Shown here: one piece after another, positions 52,613 to 64,000 of the stretch
Layout of the letters: each line of letters starts with the position of its first letter
How positions within the stretch are numbered: the first letter of the stretch is position 1
NCBI RefSeq assembly: GCF_012395815.1
Contig: NZ_JAAZQQ010000004.1
Location: forward strand, 124,001-188,000
Direction: 5' to 3'
Length of the DNA stretch: 64,000 bases
From: Roseicyclus persicicus
GTDB lineage: Bacteria > Pseudomonadota > Alphaproteobacteria > Rhodobacterales > Rhodobacteraceae
Program-made: the position numbers and the translations under genes
The notes under the pieces: generated by a model
Told to the model about the DNA's origin: nothing
Databases searched by the model: none
The model's input: only the letters and a program-made list of their open reading frames with translations

Positions 52613-52663
52613 TGATCTTCGGAAATCCTTGCACGGATATGCGGAACCCCGCCCGAAAGATCA
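52613..52663. promoter_or_regulatory. Inverted repeat in the lrp-ald divergent promoter region
   Basis: TGATCTTCGG (52613-52622) and CCGAAAGATCA (52653-52663) are inverted with one extra base, and enclose AATCCTTGCACGGATAT. This spacing and near-symmetry fit a wrapped Lrp/AldR site, but no consensus match can be claimed. Confidence 0.45.
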
Positions 52664-52719
52664 AAGCAATTTCGCGCCGCCGGCCGCATCATGGGGCCAA
52701 GGAAACGGAGGAGACCCCG

Positions 52720-53838
<1,119 letters not shown>

Positions 53839-53844
53839 CGGGCG

Positions 53845-53867
53845 GCCCCGGCCCTGTGGGCCGGGGC
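53845..53867. terminator. Hairpin between convergent ald and mscL
   Basis: Perfect 10-bp stem GCCCCGGCCC / GGGCCGGGGC with loop TGT. It lies midway in the 38-nt convergent gap and, being symmetric, could act for both genes. No T-run on either side. Confidence 0.7.
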
Positions 53868-53876
53868 GCCGCAGTC

Positions 53877-54302
53877 TCAGCCCTTCTTCAGGGCGTCGCG
53901 GATCTCGATCAGGATCTCCAGCTCGGTCGGCCCGGCGGGGGCGGCCGGCGCCGCCTCCTCCTTCTTGATGGCGGCTTCCTTGATCCGGTTCACCATCTTG
54001 ACCAGCATGAACACGACGAAGGCGATGATCAGGAAGTTGATCACCGCCATCACGAAGTTGCCGATGGCGAAAACCGGCGCGCCGGCCTCGGTGGCGGCCG
54101 TCAGCGAGGGGTAGCTTTCGCCGTTCAGGGCGTAGAACCAGCCGGAAAAGTCGATGCCGCCGGTCAGCAGCGCGATGATCGGGTTGATCAGGTCGCCCAC
54201 CATCGAGCTGACGATGGCGGTGAAGGCCGCGCCGATGATGATGCCCACGGCCATGTCCACCACATTGCCGCGCGCGATGAAGCTTTTGAATTCGTTTATC
54301 AT
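53877..54302 (-). CDS. mscL: Large-conductance mechanosensitive channel
   Basis: 141 residues. N-terminal [46 protein letters not shown] (4-48) includes the pore helix; a periplasmic loop follows, then TM2 (about 80-102) and a C-terminal charged bundle with [10 protein letters not shown]. Homopentamer that opens on membrane tension and releases osmolytes on osmotic downshock. ATG 54302; the C-terminal helix is slightly extended but ordinary. Confidence 0.97.
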   Translation of the reverse strand: MINEFKSFIARGNVVDMAVGIIIGAAFTAIVSSMVGDLINPIIALLTGGIDFSGWFYALNGESYPSLTAATEAGAPVFAIGNFVMAVINFLIIAFVVFMLVKMVNRIKEAAIKKEEAAPAAPAGPTELEILIEIRDALKKG

Positions 54303-54393
54303 TTTGTCGTCCCACCCATGCTTGGTGCCTGCGCCCCGCTTGCGTCCCTGCCGCGCCGCGCAACCATAGGGTGACGACAGAGGCGGGACGGTT

Positions 54394-56004
54394 TCAAGCG
54401 AAAACGGCGGACCGGATGGCGGCGGCGATCTTCTCGCCGATCATGATGGTGGGGGCGTTGGTGTTGCCGCCCACCAGCCGCGGCATCAGCGAGGCGTCGG
54501 CCACGCGGAGGCCGTCGATGCCATGCACGCGGCCCTGCGGGTCGGTCACGGCCATGTCGTCGGTTCCCATGCGGCAGGTGCCGACGGGGTGGTAGATGGT
54601 GTCGGCCCGCGCGCGGATGTCGGCCTCGAGCGCGGCGTCGCTGCCGTCATGGGGGTAGAGGCGACGGCCCCGCCACGGGGCAAGCGGCGGGGCGTCGAGG
54701 ATCTGCTGCATGATCCGGGCGCCCGCCATCAGGGGGGGCAAGTCGCGCGGGTCGGACAGGTAGGCGGGGTCGATGCGGGGCGGCTGCAGCGGGTCGGCCG
54801 AGGTCAGACCGACATGGCCGGTGGAATGCGGGCGCAGCAGGCAGACGTGGCAGGAATAGCCGTCGGTGAAGTGCAGCTTGCGCATGTGCTGGTCGACGAT
54901 GCCGACGACGAAGTGCAGCTGCAGGTCGGGCCGGTCGAGGCCGGGGCGCGAGGACAGGAAGGCGCCCGCCTCGGCCATGGGCGACGCGAAGAGGCCCGCG
55001 CCCGTCTTGCGCCAGTGCAGCCCCGCGCGCAGCAGGCGCGCAAGGCCCGCGGGCCCGAGGCCCACCACGTCAGGCCGCAGCGAGCGGTAGGACACGGTGT
55101 AGTCGAGGTGGTCCTGCAGGTTGCGGCCCACCCCGGGCAGGACATGGACCGGCGCGATGCGGTGGGCGCGCAGCTCATCCTCCGGGCCGATGCCGGACAG
55201 CAGCAGCAACTGCGGTGAGCCGAAGGCGCCGGCCGACAGGATCACCTCGCGCCGCGCGCGGGCCTCGAAGGTCTCGCCGCGGCGGCGGAAGCGGAGGCCG
55301 GTGGCGCGGCCGTCCTCGACCAGCACGCGCTCGGCCAGCGCGCGGGTCAGGACGCGCAGGTTCGGGCGGGCCATCACCGGGTGCAGGTAGGCCGCTGCGG
55401 CGGAGCAGCGTTCGCCGGCGCGGGGCCCGTCGAAATGCTGGGTGACGTGGAACAGGCCCGCGCCCTCCATCCGGTCGCCGTTGAAGTCGTCGGTGCGGGG
55501 GATCTGGGCGTCCGCGCAGGCGTCGAGGAACGCGTGGGTGATTGGCCGCGGCTCGGATTGCGCGCGCACCTGAAGCGGGCCGCCGCCGCCGTGGTGGGGG
55601 CCCTCGCCGTTCTGGAACCGTTCGGCGGCGTGGAAAAACGGGCGCACGCCGGCCCAGTCCCAGCCCTCGGCACCGAGGTCCGCCCACTCGTCGTAGTCCT
55701 TCGGGTGGCCGCGGACGTAGAGCATGGCGTTGATCGCCGAGGACCCGCCCAGCGCCTTGCCTCGCGGCTGGAACCCCTGGCGCCCGTTCAGCCCCGGCTG
55801 CGGCACCGTGTGGAAGGCCCAGTTGTTGATCGGCGGCCGGCCGGACACCATGGCGGCGACCAACGCGGGCGCGCGGATCAGGAGGTCGCGGCCGGGCCCG
55901 CCGGCCTCCACCAGCAGGACCGAGGTGCCCGGGTCCTCGGACAGGCGGGCGGCCAGCACCGCGCCCGCGGAGCCGCCGCCGACGATGATGTAATCGGCCT
56001 CCAT
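54394..56004 (-). CDS. GMC-family FAD oxidoreductase (choline dehydrogenase-like)
   Basis: 536 residues. FAD site [17 protein letters not shown] (8-24); [20 protein letters not shown] (GMC signature 1, about 80-99); [17 protein letters not shown] (signature 2); C-terminal HPVGTCRMG with the catalytic His, and [14 protein letters not shown] with the usual Asn. It oxidises an alcohol such as choline or an alkan-1-ol, passing electrons to quinone or O2. No bet genes are adjacent, so choline is not assured. Start ATG 56004. Confidence 0.9.
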   Translation of the reverse strand: MEADYIIVGGGSAGAVLAARLSEDPGTSVLLVEAGGPGRDLLIRAPALVAAMVSGRPPINNWAFHTVPQPGLNGRQGFQPRGKALGGSSAINAMLYVRGHPKDYDEWADLGAEGWDWAGVRPFFHAAERFQNGEGPHHGGGGPLQVRAQSEPRPITHAFLDACADAQIPRTDDFNGDRMEGAGLFHVTQHFDGPRAGERCSAAAAYLHPVMARPNLRVLTRALAERVLVEDGRATGLRFRRRGETFEARARREVILSAGAFGSPQLLLLSGIGPEDELRAHRIAPVHVLPGVGRNLQDHLDYTVSYRSLRPDVVGLGPAGLARLLRAGLHWRKTGAGLFASPMAEAGAFLSSRPGLDRPDLQLHFVVGIVDQHMRKLHFTDGYSCHVCLLRPHSTGHVGLTSADPLQPPRIDPAYLSDPRDLPPLMAGARIMQQILDAPPLAPWRGRRLYPHDGSDAALEADIRARADTIYHPVGTCRMGTDDMAVTDPQGRVHGIDGLRVADASLMPRLVGGNTNAPTIMIGEKIAAAIRSAVFA

Positions 56005-56053
56005 GGGCGGAGCCTAGCTTGGGCGGGGGGCAGGCGGGAAGAGGGACGCGGCG

Positions 56054-56836
56054 TCAGGGCACGGGCGGGCCGGGGCGACGCGCCGCAAGGTCGCCGTAGG
56101 CCCGGGCGACGACCGCCTGCAGCGCGTCGGCGACGTCGCGGGCGTCGGCCTCGGCGCAGCCGGCGGTCGGCACCGGCGGGCAGAACCGGACGCGGATTTC
56201 GCCCGGCCGGGCGCGCATGGTGCCAAGGGGCAACGCCCGGTGACCACCGTGGATCGCCACCGGGACCAGAGGCGCCTGCGCCCGGATGGCGATCAGGCTG
56301 CTGCCGAGCTTGAAGCGGCCGACGCCGTCGGTCCCCACGAGCCGCCCCTCGCCGCCCCAGCCCACCCTTTCCCCGTCCTGCACGGCGGCGACCATGCGGT
56401 CGAGCAACAGCGTCGTGGCGCCCCGGTTGCCGCGCGCCACCATCTCGATGTCGACCTTGCGGCAGGCGCTGCGGGCAAAGGGGATGTAGCCGTAGAGGTC
56501 GGCCCCGGCGAGCCGGTCGACATGGGGCCAGACCGCCATGAAATAGGCCGCGACATCGGCGAAGGACGTCTCGTTGTGGCAGATGACGCAGCCCGTGCCG
56601 GGCGCGGGGGGATCGCCCTCGACGGTGACGGTCATCCCGCAGGCGTCGAGAAAGCGGGAGAACAGGCCGGTGACCGGCACCCGGGCCGCCACGCCGCGCT
56701 CCGACCCCGCGGCGGTGCGGCCGAAGGCCAGCGGCGCCCCGAGGAGAAAGGCCAGCGACGCCCGTCCGCCGCGCCAGGTGTCTGTGATCGCGCTCAAGGG
56801 CCGTGCCGTCCCGTCCTGTGGGGTCAGGTCGGCCAT
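56054..56836 (-). CDS. PlsC-like acyltransferase with the NHxSxxD histidine replaced
   Basis: 260 residues. Lysophosphatidate/lyso-ornithine acyltransferase fold: motif I in relatives is N-H-T-S-F-A-D, here H87-N88-E89-T-S-F-A-D94 (codons CAC AAC GAG), so the catalytic His is Glu, while a His lies two residues before. Motif III, GEGRLVGTDGVGRFKLGSSLIA, is normal, and VPVAIHGG (motif IV) is present. It may be inactive, or the shifted His may substitute. The start chosen is ATG 56836 (MADLTPQ); longer frames read into the transglutaminase gene. It follows that gene by 50 nt and could be in its operon. Confidence 0.82.
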   Translation of the reverse strand: MADLTPQDGTARPLSAITDTWRGGRASLAFLLGAPLAFGRTAAGSERGVAARVPVTGLFSRFLDACGMTVTVEGDPPAPGTGCVICHNETSFADVAAYFMAVWPHVDRLAGADLYGYIPFARSACRKVDIEMVARGNRGATTLLLDRMVAAVQDGERVGWGGEGRLVGTDGVGRFKLGSSLIAIRAQAPLVPVAIHGGHRALPLGTMRARPGEIRVRFCPPVPTAGCAEADARDVADALQAVVARAYGDLAARRPGPPVP

Positions 56837-56886
56837 CCTGACCGCATCGGGGGGAATTGCAACAGGCTGCACCGGCCCCGGCCCGG

Positions 56887-57762
56887 TCAGATCGGCACCA
56901 CGTCGACGCTCTGGTGGCTGGTCTGGGCGCCGGAGGTCCGCAGCACCCCCTTGACCGGGACAATATCGGCGTAGTCGCGGCCATGGGCGACCGCGATGTG
57001 GTCCGTGCCGACGACGCAGGCGTTGGTCGGGTCGACCTCGATCCAGCCCGCCTCGGACCCGCACCAGGCCGACACCCAGGCATGCATGGCGTCGGCGCCC
57101 TCAAGGCGGGGCTGGCCCGGCGGCGGGATGGTGCGCAGGAAGCCCGACACGTAGCCCGCCGGGATGCCCAGCGCCCGCAGCGCGGCGATGGCCACGTGCG
57201 AGAAATCCTGGCAGACGCCGTGGCGGTTGGCGAAGGCCTCGGCGGGGGGCGTGTCGACGGTCGTGGCGGTCGGGTCGAAGCGCATCTCGTCATGGATGGC
57301 CGTGGCGATGGCCTCGACCGTCTGCCGCACCGTGAGCCGCGGGTCGGCCAGCGCCGTGGCGAAGGCCGTGATGGCGGGGTCGCGCCCCACGCGCCGGGAC
57401 GCGCCCAGGAAGTGATGCGGCGAGGCCGGGTCGAGGCCGCGATAGTCCGACAGCTCGGCGGCCAGCGCGCCGAGGCAGGGCGACAGGTCGAGGCTGTCGG
57501 CGGCGGCAAGCCGTTCGACCCGGGCCTGCAGCGTGAACTCGATGCGGTCGATCGGGTCGTCGAAGGTCAGCACGCTCATGGTGTTGCCGAAGAAATCCGT
57601 CGTGTCGCGGCGGGCCGCCGGCACCGGGTCGACCGCGAGATGGCGCGAGGTCACGACCTGGCGCCCGGGCAGGTCCGAGGGCAGGAGCCGCGCCACCGTC
57701 CGGGCGTGGTCGGACGGCGCGCCGTAGCGGTAGCCGATGGACAGGCGGATGTCGTAGCGCAT
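56887..57762 (-). CDS. Transglutaminase-like protein with N-terminal Bact_transglu_N domain
   Basis: 291 residues. Beta-rich N-terminal domain 1-140; transglutaminase-like core with Cys184 in HGVCQDFSH, His227 in AMHAWVSAW and Asp244 in EVDPTN, the complete catalytic triad. No signal peptide. Likely a cytoplasmic peptidase or amide-bond-processing enzyme. Third gene of the ATP-grasp cluster, 11 nt after the ATP-grasp/alpha-E gene. Starts at ATG 57762. Confidence 0.9.
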   Translation of the reverse strand: MRYDIRLSIGYRYGAPSDHARTVARLLPSDLPGRQVVTSRHLAVDPVPAARRDTTDFFGNTMSVLTFDDPIDRIEFTLQARVERLAAADSLDLSPCLGALAAELSDYRGLDPASPHHFLGASRRVGRDPAITAFATALADPRLTVRQTVEAIATAIHDEMRFDPTATTVDTPPAEAFANRHGVCQDFSHVAIAALRALGIPAGYVSGFLRTIPPPGQPRLEGADAMHAWVSAWCGSEAGWIEVDPTNACVVGTDHIAVAHGRDYADIVPVKGVLRTSGAQTSHQSVDVVPI

Positions 57763-57773
57763 CGTCCGCCTCC

Positions 57774-60167
57774 TCAGGCCAGGTAGGCCGCGGACAGCGC
57801 CGTCGACACCCCGGCCAGCGCCGCGCGCACCGCGCGCAACCGCTCGGGGGTGACGTCGCCCGGCCGGGACACGACGAGGTCGGTTTCGAGACGCAGGAGC
57901 GCGCCGAGCAGGTCCGACACGCGGCCCTGCACCCGGGCGCGGGGCAGGTCTTCGGCGATGCGCCGCATCGACGTGACCTGGAACAGGATCGAGCGCGGGT
58001 TGTGGGAATCGAGGGCCAGCAGGTCGGCCACGGTCTCGCGCGTGGGGTCGATGCGGTAGCGGCGCTGGTGGGTGACGCGGCTGTCCCCGTATTCGAGCGC
58101 CATGTCGAGCAGGCCGGTGGCCGCCCCGTTGCCCTCCATGCAGGCGGCGACCGCCGCGGCCGCAGCATCGGCGCGTTCGATCGCGCGCCCGAAGGTCAGG
58201 AACCGCCACCCGGAGGTGCGGTGCATGTTCTCGTGCACGAGGCCGTTGAACCCCGTGATCTTGCGCAGCAGCACGCTGAGCTGCCGGGCGCTCTCGTCGC
58301 CGGGCTGGAAGGTGCCAGACATCGCCTCGAGGCTGTTGACCAGGTCGTTGAGCGCGGCCCAGCCGTCGACCGAGAACCGGTCGCGCACCCGGCCGGCGCA
58401 GACGCGCGCGGCGCCAAGCGCGGGGGCGATGGCGGCAGGGGCGGGCTGGCCCACGTCGAGGAACAGCGCCGCAAGCAGGTCGGCGACCTCGCGCAGGCTG
58501 CCGTCGAAGGGATCGCCGGTCTCGGCCAGCCGCAGGTGATAGCCGCGCAGCAGCCGGATCGCGCCCTCGGTGCGCTCGACGTAGCGGCCGAGCCAGTAGA
58601 GGTTGTCGGCGGTCCGGCTGGGCAGGGCGCCGGTGTCCTCGCGGCGGAAGCTCTCGCGGTCCAGCAACGTGTCCGGCGCCGCCGGCCCGTCGCACATGAT
58701 CCAGACATCTGCGACCGAGCCACCCTGCTGCATCGACAGCGCGGCGGCGTCGCCGGTCCGGCCGACGCGGGCATAGCCGCCGGGCAGGAAGGACCAGCCC
58801 TGCGGCGTCCGGGCGGCAAAGACGCGCACGCTCATCGGGCGGGGCATCAGCCGGTCCTCGACCCAGCATGGCGTCGTGGACAGCGTCACGGCCTCCTGCC
58901 CCACGAGGTTCGGCGCGTTCGCGTCGATCCAGTCGGACAGGGCGTCGCCGGACAGGGTGCGGGCCGCCTCGGCCAGCGGCCCGGCGCTGCCGATGTCGAA
59001 GGGCAGCGCCCGGCTGAGCGCGTCGCCGATGAACATGCCCTCGGCGTTGGCCTTGACCACCTCGCGCTCGGAGGGCTGGCCGCACCACCATGTCGCGATG
59101 TTGGGGATGCGCAGCGGTTCGCCCAGCAGCACCTCGGCGATCTTCGGCAGGAAGGCCAGCAAGGCGCGCGTCTCGAGGATGCCCGAGCCCAGCGCGTTGA
59201 CGATGTTGACGTTCGACTGGCGCACGGCGTCGACGAGGCCGGGGGTGCCGATGTGCGAGCTCTCGTCCAGCTCCAGCGGATCGGCATAGGCGGTGTCGAG
59301 CCGGCGCCAGAGCACGCCCACGGGTTGCGGCCCCGAGACGGTGCGCACCCGCACCTCGCCGTTCTGGACGATCAGGTCGTCGCCCTCCAGCAGCGGCAGG
59401 CCGAGGTAGCGTGCGATGTAGCTGTGCTCGAAATAGGTGTCGTTGCCGGGGCCGGGCGAGAGCACGGCGGCCCGGCGCCCGTGCGCCCCGGGCAGGGCGT
59501 CCATGGCGCCGCGGAAGGCGCGGAAGAACCCCGCCAGGCGGCGGACGTTGGCGCGCGGGAACGGGTCGGGAAAGATGCGCGCCGTCGCCATCCGGTTTTC
59601 CAGCGCGAAGCCCGCGCCCGAGGGCGATTGCGTCCGGTCGCCCAGCACCAGCCACGAGCCGTCCGGGCTCCGGCCGATCTCGAAGGCGATGAGGTGCAGG
59701 AAATGGCCCGAGGCCGGCGCGATCCCGACCAGCGGGCGGTGCCATTCGGGGTTCTGCGCCACCAGGATGGCGGGCAGGTGCCCGTCGCGGACAAGCTGCG
59801 CCTCGCCGTAGAGATCGGCCACCACCCGTTCCAGCAGCTCGGCCCGCTGCGCGAGGCCCGCGCAGATCTCGTCCCAGTCGCGCTCGTGCAGGATCACGGG
59901 CACATGGCTGAGGGGCCATTCGCGCTCCTGCAGGGGGTCGGCGCTGTATTGGCGGTAGAAGACGCCGACGTCGCGCAGGTACTGGTTGCCGCGCGCGAAC
60001 CGCTCGGCGACCTGCTCGGGCGACAGCCGGGCGAACTGCTCCATGAAGGACGCCCAGACCGGGCGCATGACGCCCTGCCCGTCGAACAGCTCGTCGGCGA
60101 CGCCCGGCTTGACGGCGTAGTCCGCCAGGACGGAGGCAGGCCGCATCGGGTCCGCCTGTCCGGTCAT
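57774..60167 (-). CDS. Fusion of circularly permuted ATP-grasp (type 2) and alpha-E domains
   Basis: 797 residues. Residues about 70-480 form a circularly permuted ATP-grasp fold ([81 protein letters not shown]). Residues about 490-797 are the helical alpha-E domain (DUF403; [56 protein letters not shown]). Many bacteria encode these as two genes. Joined to transglutaminase genes, it is assigned by published comparative genomics (amidoligase surveys) to a predicted peptide or tag ligation system. ATG 60167 overlaps the upstream stop. Products unknown. Confidence 0.9.
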   Translation of the reverse strand: MTGQADPMRPASVLADYAVKPGVADELFDGQGVMRPVWASFMEQFARLSPEQVAERFARGNQYLRDVGVFYRQYSADPLQEREWPLSHVPVILHERDWDEICAGLAQRAELLERVVADLYGEAQLVRDGHLPAILVAQNPEWHRPLVGIAPASGHFLHLIAFEIGRSPDGSWLVLGDRTQSPSGAGFALENRMATARIFPDPFPRANVRRLAGFFRAFRGAMDALPGAHGRRAAVLSPGPGNDTYFEHSYIARYLGLPLLEGDDLIVQNGEVRVRTVSGPQPVGVLWRRLDTAYADPLELDESSHIGTPGLVDAVRQSNVNIVNALGSGILETRALLAFLPKIAEVLLGEPLRIPNIATWWCGQPSEREVVKANAEGMFIGDALSRALPFDIGSAGPLAEAARTLSGDALSDWIDANAPNLVGQEAVTLSTTPCWVEDRLMPRPMSVRVFAARTPQGWSFLPGGYARVGRTGDAAALSMQQGGSVADVWIMCDGPAAPDTLLDRESFRREDTGALPSRTADNLYWLGRYVERTEGAIRLLRGYHLRLAETGDPFDGSLREVADLLAALFLDVGQPAPAAIAPALGAARVCAGRVRDRFSVDGWAALNDLVNSLEAMSGTFQPGDESARQLSVLLRKITGFNGLVHENMHRTSGWRFLTFGRAIERADAAAAAVAACMEGNGAATGLLDMALEYGDSRVTHQRRYRIDPTRETVADLLALDSHNPRSILFQVTSMRRIAEDLPRARVQGRVSDLLGALLRLETDLVVSRPGDVTPERLRAVRAALAGVSTALSAAYLA

Positions 60168-63100
60168 CCCAGCCCCGGCGCCCGCCGCAGGTCGAGCGTC
60201 ATCGGGAACTCGGGATGCGGGGTTTCCATAACCGGCGTGTAGCCGCCGGTCGTGTGGCCGTGCGGCTCGAACCGGGCGAGGCGCCGCGCCTCGGCCTCGT
60301 TGCCGTTCACCGGGAAGGTGTCGTAGTTGCGCCCGCCCGGGTGCGCGACGTGGTAGACGCAGCCGCCGATCGGCCGCCCGGCCCAGGTGTCGTAGATGTC
60401 GAAGGTCAGCGGTGCGTTCACCGGCAGAACCGGGTGCAGCGCCTCTGCGGGCTGCCACGCCTTGAACCGGACGGCGCCGACCTGCGCGCCCGAGGTGCCG
60501 CTGTCGGCAAGGGGCACGGGGCGGCGGTTGCACATCACGCGATATCGACCGGCGGCGGCGGTCGTCATCTTGACCTGCAGGCGCTCCACCGAGCTGTCGG
60601 TGTAGCGGACGGTGCCGCCGATGGCGCCGGTTTCGCCCAGCACGTGCCAGGGTTCCAGCGCCTGCCGCAGCTCCAGGTGGACGCCCTCGACCTCGATCTC
60701 GCCGCAGAACGGAAAGCGGAACTCGGCCTGCGCCTCGTACCACACCGGGTCCAGCTCGAAACCGTGGTCGCGCAGGTCGCGCAGGACGGTCAGGAAATCC
60801 TGCCACAGGAAATGGGGCAGCATGTAGCGGTCGTGCAGCACGGTGCCCCAGCGCACCGGCCGGCCCTCGACCGGGTCGGCCCAGGCCCGCGCGACGATCG
60901 CCCTGAGCAGCAGCTGCTGGGCAAGGTTCATGCGCGGGTGCGGCGGCATCTCGAAGCCGCGGAACTCGACGAGGCCCAGCCGCCCGGTCGGCCCGTCCGG
61001 CGAGTAGAGCTTGTCGATGCAGATCTCGGCGCGGTGGGTGTTGCCGGTGACATCCGTCAGCATGTTGCGCAGCAGCCGGTCGACCAGCCACGGCGCGGGC
61101 GCGTCGCCCGCCCCGGGCCGCGGGATCTGCGCCAGCGCGATCTCGAGCTCATAGAGGGTGTCGTGGCGGGCCTCGTCGATGCGCGGCGCCTGGCTGGTCG
61201 GGCCGATGAACAGGCCCGAGAACAGGTAGCTGAGCGACGGGTGCCGCTGCCACAGCAGGATCAGCGATTTCAGCAGATCGGGGCGGCGCAGGAACGGGCT
61301 GTCGTTGGTCGTCGCCCCGCCGACGACGACGTGGTTGCCGCCGCCGGTGCCGGTGTGGCGGCCGTCGATCATGAACTTGTCGGCGCCGAGGCGGCACAGC
61401 CGGGCCTCCTCGTAGATCGCCTCGGTGGTGGCGACGCAATCCTCCCAGCTGTGGGCGGGGTGGATGTTGACCTCGATCACGCCCGGGTCCGGCGCCACGC
61501 GGATCACGTTGAGGCGCGGGTCGGGGGGCGGGCCGTAGCCCTCGATGTGGACGGGCAGGCCGATGTCGCAGGCGGCTTCCTCGGCGGCGGCGACAAGCTC
61601 GAGGTAGTCCTCGAGGCTTTCGGTCGGCGGCATGAACACGCAGAGCCGCCCGTCGCGCGGTTCGACCGAGATCGCCGTGCGGACCACGCCGCCCACGGTG
61701 TCGAGATCCTGTTCCACGATCTCCTGCCCGGGCTCTGCCGACTGCGCCTCGGTCACGGGCTGGGTCCGGCCCGGCGTCTGCGCCGGCAGCCGCGCGGCGA
61801 TCTCGGCGTGGAAGTCGGGCAGGTCGCCCCGGTCGATCGTCGGGTCGGTGACGTAGTGGTAGGGGTACTGCGCCGGCGGCACATGCGGGAGCGCGCCCAG
61901 CGGCAGTCGGAAGCCCGCGGGGCTGTCGCCGGGGATCAGGAACAGCCGGCCGCGCCGGGTCCGCCAGCGCTCGGAGCGCCAGCGGCGCCCACTTGCGGCG
62001 GCCTGCCAGCGCTGGATCGGCAGCACGTAGCCCACCGGCTTGTCCAGCCCGCGCTCGAAGACGCGGGTGAAGCGGTGGCGTTCCTCGGGGTCCTTGAGCT
62101 TGCTGTCCTCGGGCGTGACGTTGGGCGGCAGGCGGCCCTCCTTCAGCATCCACTCGGCCGGGTCCTCGTAGACCGGCGCGGCGAAATCGGCCTCGAGCCC
62201 CAGCCGGTCGGCCATGCCGCGCATCATCGCCTCGGCCGCCTCGGGCCCGGCGCCGGTGTCGGCGCGCTCTTCGGCGATCAGGTCGGGGTCCTTCCAGATC
62301 GGCTTGCCGTCGCGCCGCCAGTAGAGCGAGAAGGTCCAGCGCGGCAGGCTCTCGCCCGGATACCACTTGCCCTGCCCGTAATGCAAGAAGCCACCCGGCG
62401 CGAAGCGGTCGCGCAGCCGCCGGATCAGCGTGTCGGCGAGGCCGCGCTTGGTCGGCCCGACGGCGGCGGTGTTCCACTCGGCGCTCTCGAAATCGTCGAT
62501 CGAGACGAAGGTCGGCTCGCCGCCCATGGTCAGCCGCACGTCGCCTGCCCGCAGCGCCGCGTCGACGGTGCGGCCGGTCTGGTTCAGCTTGTCCCAGGCT
62601 TCGTCCGAGAAGGGCCTGGTGATGCGGGGATGTTCCGACACGCGGTCGACGCGCATGTCGAAGGTGAACTCGGTCTCGGCGAAGGTCGCCGTGCCGCTGA
62701 TCGGCGCGGCGTTGCGGTAATGCGGCGTCGCGGCCAGCGGGATGTGGCTCTCGCCGGTCAGCAGGCCCGAGGTGGGATCGAGGCCGATCCACCCGGCGCC
62801 CGGAACATAGACCTCGACCCAGGCATGGAGGTCGGTGAAGTCGTGGTCGGTGCCGCTGGGCCCGTCGAGCGCCTGCACGTCCGGCTTGAGCTGGATCAGG
62901 TAGCCCGACACGAAGCGCGCCGCAAAGCCGAGGTGGCGCAGCACCTGCACCAGCAGCCAGCTCGAATCCCGGCACGAGCCGGAGCGCTTTTCCAGGGTTT
63001 CCTCGGGGCTCTGCACGCCCGGCTCCATGCGGATCGTGTAGCCGATCTCCTGCGCGACGCGGGCGTTCAGGGCGACGAGGAAATCCACCGTCCGGGTGCG

Positions 63101-63511
63101 GTCGAAGCCGATCCCGCCGATGAACTGGGCCAGCCGCGGCCCCTCGGCCTCGGGCGTGCGGTAGATGACGAGGTCTTCGCGCAGCTCGGCGGGATAGTCG
63201 AAGGGCCAGTGCTCGGCGCTGTCCTCGACGAAGAAGTCGAAGGGGTTGTAGACCGTCATGTCGGCCACGAGGTCGACCTCGATGCGGAATTCCCGCACCG
63301 GCTCGGGGAACACGAAGCGCGCCATCCAGTTCCCGTAGGGGTCCTGCTGGTGGTTCACGAAATGCCCGCCGGGCGACACCTTGAGGCTGTGGGAGATGAT
63401 CCGCGTCCGGCTGTGCGGCGCGGGCCTGAGCCTGACGATCTGCGGCGAGAGCGAGACCGGTCGGTCGTAGCGGTACTGGGTGAGGTGGTGCAGGCTGGCG
63501 TAGATCGACAT
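60164..63511 (-). CDS. Large transglutaminase-like protein with DUF2126 domain
   Basis: 1115 residues. Bact_transglu_N about 1-150; transglutaminase core with Cys180 in GSCRDSSW, His229 in [10 protein letters not shown] and Asp245 in GLDPTS; then a long DUF2126 region (about 300-1110) containing [33 protein letters not shown] and [19 protein letters not shown], probably a glutamine-synthetase/COOH-NH2-ligase-like domain. First gene of the three-gene cluster. ATG 63511; no signal peptide. Confidence 0.92.
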   Translation of the reverse strand: MSIYASLHHLTQYRYDRPVSLSPQIVRLRPAPHSRTRIISHSLKVSPGGHFVNHQQDPYGNWMARFVFPEPVREFRIEVDLVADMTVYNPFDFFVEDSAEHWPFDYPAELREDLVIYRTPEAEGPRLAQFIGGIGFDRTRTVDFLVALNARVAQEIGYTIRMEPGVQSPEETLEKRSGSCRDSSWLLVQVLRHLGFAARFVSGYLIQLKPDVQALDGPSGTDHDFTDLHAWVEVYVPGAGWIGLDPTSGLLTGESHIPLAATPHYRNAAPISGTATFAETEFTFDMRVDRVSEHPRITRPFSDEAWDKLNQTGRTVDAALRAGDVRLTMGGEPTFVSIDDFESAEWNTAAVGPTKRGLADTLIRRLRDRFAPGGFLHYGQGKWYPGESLPRWTFSLYWRRDGKPIWKDPDLIAEERADTGAGPEAAEAMMRGMADRLGLEADFAAPVYEDPAEWMLKEGRLPPNVTPEDSKLKDPEERHRFTRVFERGLDKPVGYVLPIQRWQAAASGRRWRSERWRTRRGRLFLIPGDSPAGFRLPLGALPHVPPAQYPYHYVTDPTIDRGDLPDFHAEIAARLPAQTPGRTQPVTEAQSAEPGQEIVEQDLDTVGGVVRTAISVEPRDGRLCVFMPPTESLEDYLELVAAAEEAACDIGLPVHIEGYGPPPDPRLNVIRVAPDPGVIEVNIHPAHSWEDCVATTEAIYEEARLCRLGADKFMIDGRHTGTGGGNHVVVGGATTNDSPFLRRPDLLKSLILLWQRHPSLSYLFSGLFIGPTSQAPRIDEARHDTLYELEIALAQIPRPGAGDAPAPWLVDRLLRNMLTDVTGNTHRAEICIDKLYSPDGPTGRLGLVEFRGFEMPPHPRMNLAQQLLLRAIVARAWADPVEGRPVRWGTVLHDRYMLPHFLWQDFLTVLRDLRDHGFELDPVWYEAQAEFRFPFCGEIEVEGVHLELRQALEPWHVLGETGAIGGTVRYTDSSVERLQVKMTTAAAGRYRVMCNRRPVPLADSGTSGAQVGAVRFKAWQPAEALHPVLPVNAPLTFDIYDTWAGRPIGGCVYHVAHPGGRNYDTFPVNGNEAEARRLARFEPHGHTTGGYTPVMETPHPEFPMTLDLRRAPGLG

Positions 63512-63647
63512 GTGGTCCGGGCGGCTCCGTGGTCAGTCCGGCCCGTTATTGCAGGTTTCCGCCGCCGCGCCCAGCACGGCAGGTTCACCGACGAAAGAAA
63601 GTCGATCCCGAGGCTTACGAGGCGTGCACCGGGGGCGCCGCCGCCCC
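63512..63647 (-). other. Intergenic region before the transglutaminase cluster, with a short hairpin
   Basis: 136 nt without a gene. GGGGGCG-CCGC-CGCCCCC (63631-63648) overlaps the YtoQ-family stop codon and may be its 3' structure. The rest probably holds the promoter of the transglutaminase cluster. No recognisable motif was seen. Confidence 0.4.
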
Positions 63648-64000
63648 CTAAACCGGCAGCTTGCCGGTCAGCACGTAGCGCAGGATCTGCGCCACCTGCC
63701 CGGGCTGGTCGCAGACGGCAAGTGCTGCGGCGTGCACCTCCTTCAGCGCGTGCTGGTGCTCGGGCAGGCTGACCACGATCAGGGGCTTGCCCAGCGCCGC
63801 GGCATAGCCCGCGTCGAAGGCGGCGTTCCACTGGCGGTACTTCTCGCCGAAGCGCACGACGACGATGTCGGCGGTCTCGATCCCGTGGCGGGTGCGGATG
63901 GCGTTCAGCTTGGCGCCCTTGTGGTCGTGCCAGAACTTGTCCGGCTCGGCCCCGAGGATCGCGACGCCGCAATCGTCGCTGGCTTCGTGGTCGGTCACCG
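63648..64000 (-). CDS. ytoQ: YtoQ-family protein, 5' end outside window
   Basis: About 117 C-terminal residues of a protein related to B. subtilis YtoQ (about 148 aa, nucleoside 2-deoxyribosyltransferase-like fold). Family segments: VTDHEASDD, GAEPDKFWHDHKGAKLNAIRTRHGIETADIVVVRFGEKYRQWNAAFDAGYAAALGKP. A GTG at 63998 is read as an internal Val, because the VTDHxASD motif is internal in relatives. Function unestablished; sits upstream of the transglutaminase cluster on the same strand. Confidence 0.85.
   Translation of the reverse strand, partial: VTDHEASDDCGVAILGAEPDKFWHDHKGAKLNAIRTRHGIETADIVVVRFGEKYRQWNAAFDAGYAAALGKPLIVVSLPEHQHALKEVHAAALAVCDQPGQVAQILRYVLTGKLPV

Noticed and set aside
60215-63772. 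A 1185-codon open frame on the plus strand opposite the large transglutaminase gene
   Set aside because: Composition is that of an antisense shadow (RRP, GVDVD, QV runs) and the minus strand has catalytic motifs in order.

Overview
This is high-GC alphaproteobacterial DNA, most likely from the Rhodobacterales (Rhodobacteraceae or Roseobacteraceae). The evidence is the gene families and their order (Mrp antiporter operon, DUF4212 plus sodium:solute symporter beside acsA, TRAP-free ABC catabolic operons), very GC-rich third codon positions, frequent GTG starts and 4-nt ATGA/GTGA gene overlaps, and a dispersed GAGTATTTGG... tail that I remember as common in this order. No phage, integrase, transposase or CRISPR array is visible. 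The window looks like ordinary chromosome built from tightly packed metabolic operons.

Layout. 1-2.8 kb: 3' end of an FtsX/YbbP-type ABC permease and a PPP-type phosphatase. 2.9-8.7 kb (minus): complete seven-gene monovalent cation/proton antiporter operon mnhA-G, preceded by a tandem UspA protein. 9.9-13.7 kb: two OxyR-like LysR regulators that both lack the peroxidatic cysteine, a shortened Ldh_2-family protein, and a third LysR regulator. 14.2-23.5 kb: acetate/short-chain-acid module of acsA, adk, DUF4212, symporter, a cNMP/CBS/DUF294 protein, an unknown membrane protein, and a membrane protein that joins a PAS-like, kinase-like front half to a DnaQ exonuclease. 23.6-32.5 kb: GntR/UTRA regulator, GAPDH-like plus succinate-semialdehyde dehydrogenase pair, BisC-like molybdoenzyme, TerC with a coupled zinc-ribbon-like membrane protein, class IV aminotransferase, tRNA-Met, RidA-like protein.

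32.7-40.3 kb: a one-directional catabolic operon of an NMT1/ThiY-type ABC transporter, a CodA-like deaminase, a VAO-type FAD oxidase, two flavodoxin-fold quinone reductases and an isopenicillin-N-synthase-fold dioxygenase. The substrate is unknown; a modified pyrimidine is a reasonable guess. 40.4-52.0 kb: a galactoside regulon with binding protein, two permeases, GH4 alpha-galactosidase, SDR, DgoK, DgoA, SMP-30 lactonase and GH42 beta-galactosidase on minus, and divergent IclR regulator plus MsiK/UgpC ATPase on plus. Together these encode most of the oxidative De Ley-Doudoroff galactose route; only galactonate dehydratase is missing. 52.1-56.8 kb: Lrp/AsnC regulator divergent from alanine dehydrogenase, MscL, GMC oxidoreductase, odd PlsC-type acyltransferase. 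56.9-63.5 kb: transglutaminase / ATP-grasp-alpha-E / transglutaminase-DUF2126 cluster. The window ends inside a YtoQ-family gene.

The most unusual non-coding signal is a class of abutting perfect palindromes filling gaps between convergent genes: five in a row sharing a TTGCAA core at 2836-2946 and five in a row at 52015-52122, with smaller versions elsewhere. A second composite element, a variable GC-rich hairpin plus a conserved 24-nt tail, occurs at 24299-24363 (minus) and 38140-38198 (plus).
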